Assembly: GCA_029262715.1 (NCBI GenBank) | Contig: JAJCYX010000447.1 | Coordinates: 1 to 7,433 of the forward strand | DNA length: 7,433 nucleotides | Direction of reading: 5' to 3' | Source of the DNA: Chloroflexota bacterium | GTDB taxonomy: Bacteria; Chloroflexota; Dehalococcoidia; Lucifugimonadales; Lucifugimonadaceae | Shown: piece after piece, positions 1 to 5,573 of the stretch | How positions within the stretch are numbered: position 1 is the first letter of the stretch | Layout of the letters: the number at the start of each line of letters is the position of its first letter | The notes under the pieces: generated by a model | Told to the model about the DNA's origin: nothing | Database searches by the model: none | The model's input: the letters and a program-made list of their open reading frames with translations, nothing else | Made by a program: the position numbers and the translations under genes

Positions 1-3000
1 GTGATTGGAAAACTCAATCAACCGAGGATCGCGACTTCGGTAGTGCACTCGTAGGTGTGCTTCATCAAAAAGCTCAGATTCAGACACTGCCACGTCTAGG
101 ATGCTTTCCATACCTTCGAGGGAATTATCCCGGTCTTCTGAGTCTTCATCCCATTCATCGTCTTCACTTCCCGAACGCCAGTAATTACTTGGGGGCAACT
201 GTTTCTGATCACCGGCAAAAATGATCTGGTGCCCCCGAAGTAGCGCTGGCACGGCGTCTTCCGGAAAGATTTGCGATGCCTCGTCGAATATCACGGCGTC
301 GAAAGTCATGGCTTCGTCCGAATCGGCCAACGTCAAATACTGACTAACCGCGAGAGGACTCATCAGAATGCACGGTTTCAGACTTTGTACCACCAACGGG
401 GCACGCTGGAATAACGTCCGCACCGGCAAACGTCGGCGACGTTTGTTGAGTTCTCTACGAACGGTTGCAACCGGTCCGAGGCTTGGTTGGTGGCCTCGCC
501 CAGGAAAGCGACTCACAGTTTCACTGAGAACTACTTTTGCAAGTGCGTTCCCGAGTGCCTGGTCGAGTTCTCTGAATCTGTTTCGGATCGATTCATGGTC
601 TCTGACGGTGAAGCTACCTAAGTCAGGCCGCTCCATATGGGCAAGATCAATCCACTTGGCGAGTATCGCCCGATGAATGATAGGGACGATTTGCCCTGCA
701 TCGTCCGTGGCTTGCCGTACGCGAGTGACAATACCTTCTCCCAAGAGGGCTTCAAGCTCTGACACTATGCGCCGATAACCAAGGTATTCCTGTGCGTGAT
801 CCGCGTCGCCTGCCAACACCTCGGCCCAACTCGACAAATTGTGGAGTTTGGCTTCCTCCCAGCTTGACCATTCAAGGTCAGCTAAGTTGACTATCGATTC
901 TGTCGCATTGAGTTCCGCCTTCAACCGCTGCATGCTTTCGCCAACCGCTTCGAAGTGCGTTCGCGGCAACTGTGACGGCTGCGATTCACTGACGTAGATG
1001 CTAAGACGGCTTGGATCCATGTCATCTGGCAGAAGATCCAACAACTCTTGAGTCCAATCAAGTGCCGCAATAATTGCTTGCCAGTCGATATGGTCTCTGG
1101 CAAAGCGTAGTCCCAGATCGCCCGCGAGGATCTCAAGTTCGCCCTCTAAATCCTCCTGCAATTCGCGACAGGTGCCCAGCAATGAAACAAGATCGACAAA
1201 CTCTTGGGCAGTCATCTCTGTGGGCGTGATGTCGCCCGCAGCGGCAGCAATACTGTCACTCGCACGTCCAAAATACTGGTCTATGTCTTTCAAGAGTTCT
1301 ATCTGGCCACTTGCGGACCAATTGGCCAACTCACGACTGGCAACGCCAGGTAACTGGGCCAGCCCATCATCCATCTCGGTCACGTAATTGCCGATCCGGA
1401 CACCGATTTCAGCCACGTTTTTCTTGTCAGCGGCGTTGTTCAATATCGCTGTCAATGACCGGCCACTGACTTCAGAGGACGAGTAAATATCCTGTATCGT
1501 CCGCAAATCAGCGAGAATCGAGTCCCAGTCGGTGTGGAAACCTTCGTATGCCGCTCCTATCCATGCTTCGATCTCCGTTTCGCTCGCTTGCCAATCCGCT
1601 TCCATTGAGCGCAGCCGATCACACAGATCAACAGCCTCCAATTGAGATTCGAAATCCCCGGGTCCGTTTGGTTTGCTATGTTGGGCCAATGATTTCCTAT
1701 CGCGGCGGTAGGTGCTCTTGAGTCGCCTGGTCCAACTCCCGTAGTCTGATCGATAACGATTGACCATCTGGTGGTCAACTACTGACAAGACACTGATTTC
1801 GTAATTCTGTTGGAGCCTTTCTCGTCCAGCAGCAATTTCTCGGGACAGTTCGGCCGCTGTTTGTACGCTACTTATCTTTTCGCTCAACTCGTCCGGCAGG
1901 ATTGATCCGGTAGGAACGCACTGGATGCCGCCGATCCTTTTGCCTTGAACTGCCAATTGCCGGTAGTCCTCAAGTGTTGTGCATCTCCTCAAATTCAACA
2001 AACGAACAAGCTCGTCACCGAGATCCAGCAGCCCACTGAGAGTTGATCGAAGTTGAACCAATTGGCGGGTGACGAACTCTTCGTCGATGAGGATTTCAAC
2101 ATGCCAGGACTCGCCTAAATATGCAGCTAGTCCTTTTGCTAGGCGAGAGTCAAGTTCGATGCCTTCGGCGCATGATTTCCAGTCAACTTGCGATTTGTTC
2201 CAATCGAGCGCATCTTTCACGGAGGCGAGTTTCGTATCGAGGTTCGTTTCACGGCTGATCCGCTCTTTAACGAGCTGGTCAATTCGTGTCGCTTCCTCAC
2301 GTCGAAGCCATGCCGTCGGGACACCTGGACAATCGTCGATCTGCTCGTGAACACGAACGAGTCGGAAGGACTCAACAAGATTGGTGGGAGTGGTAATCCC
2401 GAGCAGGTTTGATTCCTGTTCAAGTGAGGATTCCAGTTGATGGACGCTTTCAGACAGGCGGTTGAAGCTCGTTCTTAGGTCAATACTCAACTGAATGCTT
2501 GGATCGAGATCTCTCAGCGCCTGCCATGTCGTTGTGAAATGTTCGACGAAATCTCTTTCAAACCCGGCAAGCCGACCGCTGGTAGCTAACGCATCTCCAA
2601 GGTGCTCCATTGTGATCGTGTCAGCGGTTCCAAAGTCGATACTTACCGTAGGCGTTGAGCTAAGTGCAGCAAATCTTCCGTAGAGTTGATACGCAGTCAT
2701 TCCATGAAGGTCGAGTGGCTGGTGGAGCGCCCTAACATAGTCGTTTAATTTGGCACGGTGCTGCTCAAGTTCAGTGACATTTACTTCTGAAATAAGTGCT
2801 GACGCACCGAAATTGAATGCATCCTCCAACTGTGCATAAACGTTGTCTTTCTTCCCTCGATCACTGTGCATATCCAGGCAAAGCAACCCTAAATTCTGTT
2901 GCTGTAGACGACCTTTGACCACGTCCAACGCTGCGGTTTTCTCGCTTACAAACAGCACTTTCTTGCCTGCTGCAACTAGCGCGGCGATCATGTTGCTGAT

Positions 3001-4029
3001 GGTTTGACTTTTCCCTGTACCTGGCGGGCCGTGAATAACCAGTGAGGCACCCGTCTTGGCTTTCTCAATGGCGATTAGCTGACTATAGTCAGCAGGCAGC
3101 ACCACTCGGCTTTGCGCGCTAGATACGAAGTCATCCAATCGTCCGCCAGACAGGTCGTTCGGGACAGCAAATGTTTCTGGCGGTGAGCGTTCCACAACAA
3201 GAGCCCGTTCACCGGCGAGAAACCGCACGAATCGATTGTCCGTGCCCTTCTGCCTAACGCTCTGGAGATCCCGCCACATCGCGAGCTTCGAGAACGAGAA
3301 CACTGACAAATAGACCTCGTCCGAAACAGCCACGTTGGGCTTATCAACAAACAGCGTTTTCACAAGGTTCAAGTATTCTGTAACGCTGGCTTCTTCGAGT
3401 TCGGGTAGACGAACGCCAAACAACTGCTCCAGCCGAATCGACAGGGTCTCATTGAGTTCAATGTCTTCTTCTCGTTCGATTAGAACGAACGGATCTCGAT
3501 TGGAGGCGCGGTTGAGAGAAACTGGCAATAGCAACAATGGTGACCGGACCGATTGGTCGTCTTGGTCAACCCAGTCTAGGAATCCAATTGCCAAATAGAG
3601 GACACTGAGTCCTTGTTCTTGTTCCCAACTGACGGCTCGACGATTGAGATTGCGAAGCCGCCGCTGCAGTTCCAGAGGTTCGCAATCGGATTCAATGTCG
3701 CCTTTCCGGACTTGATCTTCAATCTCGGCTAGGTCTTGATCGTCGTCTTGATCCTGAGCATCCAATCCTGTGCGAGACAGAACTGCGGGTTCAACGTAGT
3801 CAAAAGCTAGGCCACGAACGCGTGAGTTCAGTAGACCAGTGATCGCGGAGTGCGTGGGTTCAACCACACGTACCGCGGTTCGCCCTGGCCGAAAGTAGAG
3901 TCGATTGTTCCGACGATCTAACTGAAGGAGCCGTTCCTGCCAGCCGCGAACAACCGCATCCATTTTGGGCGTCAAGCCCGTTGATGCCTCTGATTCGTCA
4001 GATACGGGATCTTCTGGAGAATTGTCCAT
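1..4029 (-). CDS. DUF4011-type giant SF1 (UPF1-like) helicase, 3' end outside window
   Basis: This is a predicted nucleic-acid-dependent ATPase/helicase; substrate and role are unknown. All 1343 visible codons are open. Residues about 24-300 match the DUF4011 pattern (W-x-x-x-L-L-x-L-x-x-R-N-x-x-L-Y-F-R near 29-46, later VYLSVFSFSKLAMWRDL). Walker A GPPGTGKSQT is at 334-343, followed by motif Ia (KKVLFVSEKTAAL). A very long Leu/Glu/Arg/Gln-rich, probably helical or coiled-coil stretch fills about 400-1190. Walker B FDEAS is near 1248-1252, motif III GDQKQLPPS at 1273-1281, and motif IV HYRSRDPRLIEFSNH at 1329-1343, where the window ends. The second RecA fold and any C-terminal nuclease domain are therefore unseen. 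ATG 4029 is the most upstream possible start, since no ATG, GTG or TTG lies between it and the stop at 4096-4098. It lacks a Shine-Dalgarno; Met23 at 3963 is the alternative. Family members occur in accessory and anti-phage loci, some with a Vsr-like nuclease domain (from memory). Defence is an inference here. Confidence 0.93.
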   Translation of the reverse strand, partial: MDNSPEDPVSDESEASTGLTPKMDAVVRGWQERLLQLDRRNNRLYFRPGRTAVRVVEPTHSAITGLLNSRVRGLAFDYVEPAVLSRTGLDAQDQDDDQDLAEIEDQVRKGDIESDCEPLELQRRLRNLNRRAVSWEQEQGLSVLYLAIGFLDWVDQDDQSVRSPLLLLPVSLNRASNRDPFVLIEREEDIELNETLSIRLEQLFGVRLPELEEASVTEYLNLVKTLFVDKPNVAVSDEVYLSVFSFSKLAMWRDLQSVRQKGTDNRFVRFLAGERALVVERSPPETFAVPNDLSGGRLDDFVSSAQSRVVLPADYSQLIAIEKAKTGASLVIHGPPGTGKSQTISNMIAALVAAGKKVLFVSEKTAALDVVKGRLQQQNLGLLCLDMHSDRGKKDNVYAQLEDAFNFGASALISEVNVTELEQHRAKLNDYVRALHQPLDLHGMTAYQLYGRFAALSSTPTVSIDFGTADTITMEHLGDALATSGRLAGFERDFVEHFTTTWQALRDLDPSIQLSIDLRTSFNRLSESVHQLESSLEQESNLLGITTPTNLVESFRLVRVHEQIDDCPGVPTAWLRREEATRIDQLVKERISRETNLDTKLASVKDALDWNKSQVDWKSCAEGIELDSRLAKGLAAYLGESWHVEILIDEEFVTRQLVQLRSTLSGLLDLGDELVRLLNLRRCTTLEDYRQLAVQGKRIGGIQCVPTGSILPDELSEKISSVQTAAELSREIAAGRERLQQNYEISVLSVVDHQMVNRYRSDYGSWTRRLKSTYRRDRKSLAQHSKPNGPGDFESQLEAVDLCDRLRSMEADWQASETEIEAWIGAAYEGFHTDWDSILADLRTIQDIYSSSEVSGRSLTAILNNAADKKNVAEIGVRIGNYVTEMDDGLAQLPGVASRELANWSASGQIELLKDIDQYFGRASDSIAAAAGDITPTEMTAQEFVDLVSLLGTCRELQEDLEGELEILAGDLGLRFARDHIDWQAIIAALDWTQELLDLLPDDMDPSRLSIYVSESQPSQLPRTHFEAVGESMQRLKAELNATESIVNLADLEWSSWEEAKLHNLSSWAEVLAGDADHAQEYLGYRRIVSELEALLGEGIVTRVRQATDDAGQIVPIIHRAILAKWIDLAHMERPDLGSFTVRDHESIRNRFRELDQALGNALAKVVLSETVSRFPGRGHQPSLGPVATVRRELNKRRRRLPVRTLFQRAPLVVQSLKPCILMSPLAVSQYLTLADSDEAMTFDAVIFDEASQIFPEDAVPALLRGHQIIFAGDQKQLPPSNYWRSGSEDDEWDEDSEDRDNSLEGMESILDVAVSESELFDEAHLRVHYRSRDPRLIEFSNH

Positions 4030-4197
4030 GGGAGATGTTCGGGTTTTGAGGTTTGCGTTGTGTTGATGACACTTTGCAGATTGCCGCCGGGCTCGTCAAA
4101 CGCAATAGGCAATGTGGCCGCAAGTTGTTCGTCGTTCGCATCTTCAAGATCCCGGCAAGGTCATTGATGTGTGCATGCCATCGCCCTGTCTGGGCGC
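4030..4197. other. Divergent intergenic region on the helicase side
   Basis: This stretch should hold the promoter and leader of the minus-strand helicase. I see only a weak -35-like TTGACG on the minus strand (4099-4094) without a credible -10 at the right distance, and no Shine-Dalgarno before ATG 4029. Short open frames cross it on both strands, but none has a ribosome binding site or a recognisable protein family. No RNA gene or repeat is visible. Confidence 0.5.
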
Positions 4198-4225
4198 TTG
4201 ACGAAAAGAACAAATGTTCTATATT
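4198..4225 (+). promoter_or_regulatory. Sigma-70-type promoter of the imuB-dnaE2 operon
   Basis: TTGACG at 4198-4203 matches the -35 consensus at five of six positions. TATATT at 4220-4225 matches the -10 consensus at five of six, and the spacer is 16 nt. Transcription would start near 4231-4233, leaving a leader of about 157 nt before the imuB ATG. The LexA box lies between and partly over the two hexamers, the expected geometry for repression by promoter occlusion. No comparably good promoter was found for the divergent helicase gene. Confidence 0.75.
4207..4220. promoter_or_regulatory. LexA operator (SOS box), Gram-positive type
   Basis: AGAACA-AA-TGTTCT is a perfect inverted repeat with 6-bp arms. 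Its core GAAC (4208-4211) and GTTC (4216-4219), separated by 4 nt, is the LexA site known from Bacillus and mycobacteria and also reported for the Chloroflexota member Dehalococcoides. It is not the Escherichia coli CTG-N10-CAG type. The site sits in the promoter spacer of a mutagenic-repair operon, which strongly supports the call. Its centre is about 185 bp upstream of the helicase ATG on the other strand, so control of that gene is possible but unsupported. Confidence 0.85.
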
Positions 4226-4243
4226 CTTGATCCCTTCCCGGCG

Positions 4244-4258
4244 TGGACCAAACGTCCA
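4244..4258 (+). other. Small hairpin in the imuB leader
   Basis: TGGAC (4244-4248) and GTCCA (4254-4258) pair perfectly around the loop CAAAC. The element lies about 12 nt after the predicted transcription start, so it would sit near the 5' end of the SOS mRNA. A 5-bp stem is weak and may be chance. No U-tract follows, so it is not a terminator. Confidence 0.3.
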
Positions 4259-4338
4259 GTCACAGGCGACGCTGCTGATTGGATGAATCACAGGCACCGT
4301 CACTCGAAAAGTCGCTAACGCACATTTTCGGCGTACGT

Positions 4339-4354
4339 AACCGCGCCTGCGGTT
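4339..4354 (+). other. GC-rich hairpin upstream of the imuB ribosome binding site
   Basis: AACCGC (4339-4344) and GCGGTT (4349-4354) form a perfect 6-bp stem with a GCCT tetraloop, extendable by one T-G wobble pair. It ends 21 nt before the GGGAG Shine-Dalgarno and 34 nt before the ATG. It overlaps the alternative TTG start at 4353, which argues against that start. No run of T follows, so it is not an intrinsic terminator. A role in mRNA stability or translation is possible but unproven. Confidence 0.4.
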
Positions 4355-4375
4355 GGAGGTGGGTGTCTTGGAATC

Positions 4376-4380
4376 GGGAG
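4376..4380 (+). promoter_or_regulatory. Ribosome binding site that fixes the imuB start
   Basis: GGGAG ends 8 nt before ATG 4389-4391, an ideal Shine-Dalgarno spacing. The upstream in-frame starts TTG 4353 and GTG 4359 have no comparable site. The protein beginning at 4389 also starts exactly as ImuB-family proteins usually do, with a MAC-x-W-L-P-x-F type strand. Confidence 0.75.
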
Positions 4381-4388
4381 ATAAACAG

Positions 4389-5573
4389 ATGGCCTGTGTG
4401 TGGTTGCCTCACTTCATGTGGCAACTGGAAGTTATTGAAAAACCTGTGCTTGTTGACCGTCCGGTAGTCCTTGTCGGTGAATCCAGCACTGGTGAATCTG
4501 GCTCAATCGTCCTTGACCGGGCACCACAGCTCAAAGAGATCGAAATTGGCATGCGAGCGTCCGCTGCACAATCTCGACGGCGAGACATTCTGTTGGTACA
4601 GGCAAAGGCGTTTGTCGCTGAGGAGCAGACGGACGCTTTAGCAGACCGGCTACAGGACATCATTCCGGAAGTGGAGATCGCTGGCCCCGGCCTCATCTAT
4701 GTCGGCATCTGGGGGGCTGAGCTTCTTTACGGATCTGATGGCGAAATCATCAGATTGCTCGGAAACGTTATCAAGCAACAGCAATTTGCAGACGTGCGCC
4801 TGGGCGTCGGGCCAAACAAGTGGTTGTCATTCATCGCAGCGACCCTCAGCGAACACCACAGCGCACGGAAGCTGCCAGCGGATTCGGCTGCTGCGCTGCG
4901 TCAGCTTTCAATTGACGTGCTGCCAGTCTCGTTTGATCTGAAGACAAGGATGCGAGGATTTGGCATCAAGTCGCTCAGTGACGTGACGCACATTCCGCGT
5001 GGGAGTTTTGAAGCGCAGTTCGGTTCGAACGGTGGCCGAGCATGGATGCTTGCTAAGGGCGTTGATGAAAGCCTCCTGGTTCCACGCATCAGAGTCGAGC
5101 AAGTTACCACCGAGTTTGCCTTTGACGCGCCATCTGTCGTACTGCCCACTGTTCTGACTGCCATCGAAGGATTGCTTGAAACAGCGTTCTCCAGCCCGGA
5201 GATGCGGCGGCGTAGCACCAGGGCTGCCGAGATCATCCTCACGATCCAAAAACGTGCTCCTCAACGGATACGGGTTGCCTTCAAGACACCGGCACAGTCC
5301 ACCGTTCAAGCAATCAGACCCATCGCTACCAAGCTTGAGTCAGTCAGTATCAACGGTCCAGTGGAAACGGTTCGGCTGACCCTGACCAACCTGACGCTTG
5401 AACGGGGGCGTCAGTCCTCCTACATGGCCGACACAAGGCAACAGGCGCTACTTCGTGAAGCACTTACACAGATCAGGACACACACGGCTCAGGAGATCTA
5501 CTTCCTAAGAGCTACAGACTCATGCTCACCAATTCCAGAAGAACGAGACACGCTCATTCCGGCAAGCGTGTAA
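4389..5573 (+). CDS. imuB: ImuB-type Y-family DNA polymerase-like protein
   Basis: This 394-residue protein is the probable non-catalytic hub of the SOS mutasome, linking the DnaE2-type polymerase to the replication clamp. It starts MACVWLPHFMWQLE, the family's usual first strand, where active Y-family enzymes carry a metal-binding Asp. The second catalytic motif (SIDE in active enzymes) is replaced by VGIWGAELLYG at about 105-115, so both acidic positions are lost, as in ImuB. A helix-hairpin-helix-like thumb segment lies at about 188-230 (GFGIKSLSDVTHIPRGSFE). The little-finger region follows, and the C-terminal end (SPIPEERDTLIPASV) resembles family ends, so the gene looks complete. It is shorter than many proteobacterial ImuB proteins of about 500 residues, and I see no clear clamp-binding motif at the C-terminus. 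It is first in the SOS operon, and its 3' end overlaps dnaE2 by 52 nt. A general 'DNA polymerase Y family protein' label is the conservative alternative. Confidence 0.88.
   Translation: MACVWLPHFMWQLEVIEKPVLVDRPVVLVGESSTGESGSIVLDRAPQLKEIEIGMRASAAQSRRRDILLVQAKAFVAEEQTDALADRLQDIIPEVEIAGPGLIYVGIWGAELLYGSDGEIIRLLGNVIKQQQFADVRLGVGPNKWLSFIAATLSEHHSARKLPADSAAALRQLSIDVLPVSFDLKTRMRGFGIKSLSDVTHIPRGSFEAQFGSNGGRAWMLAKGVDESLLVPRIRVEQVTTEFAFDAPSVVLPTVLTAIEGLLETAFSSPEMRRRSTRAAEIILTIQKRAPQRIRVAFKTPAQSTVQAIRPIATKLESVSINGPVETVRLTLTNLTLERGRQSSYMADTRQQALLREALTQIRTHTAQEIYFLRATDSCSPIPEERDTLIPASV

Noticed and set aside
3473..3487. Inverted repeat CGTTC-GATTA-GAACG as a possible second SOS box
   Set aside because: The half-sites are in the reverse order (GTTC then GAAC) with the wrong spacing, and it lies deep inside helicase coding sequence.
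368..3598. Several plus- and minus-strand open frames of 60-110 codons opposite or within the helicase
   Set aside because: All lie inside the 1343-codon helicase frame, which has clear motifs from end to end. They are shadows in other frames.
1..4029. Helicase as a frameshifted pseudogene
   Set aside because: Reading it codon by codon showed no stop in 1343 codons, and the ATPase motifs are intact and in order, so it looks functional.
4053..4286. Open frame of 77 codons on the plus strand through the promoter region
   Set aside because: It would be translated across the -35, LexA box and -10, has no Shine-Dalgarno, and its product has no recognisable domain.
3998..4303. Open frame of 101 codons on the minus strand across the intergenic region
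   Set aside because: It covers the SOS promoter and LexA box on the opposite strand, runs into the helicase N-terminus in another frame, lacks a ribosome binding site and resembles no family I know.
4353..4388. Upstream TTG (4353) or GTG (4359) as the imuB start
   Set aside because: TTG 4353 lies in a hairpin arm, neither codon has a ribosome binding site, and the 12 or fewer extra residues are not family-like. ATG 4389 has GGGAG at ideal spacing.
5023..5030. Palindrome GTTCGAAC inside imuB
   Set aside because: It lacks the 4-nt spacer and GAAC-GTTC order of a LexA site and is inside a coding region, so it is probably chance.
4908..5309. Antisense open frames within imuB and dnaE2, such as 133 codons here and 142 codons at 6989-7417
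   Set aside because: They run opposite well-supported coding sequence with conserved motifs and show no family resemblance or ribosome binding site.
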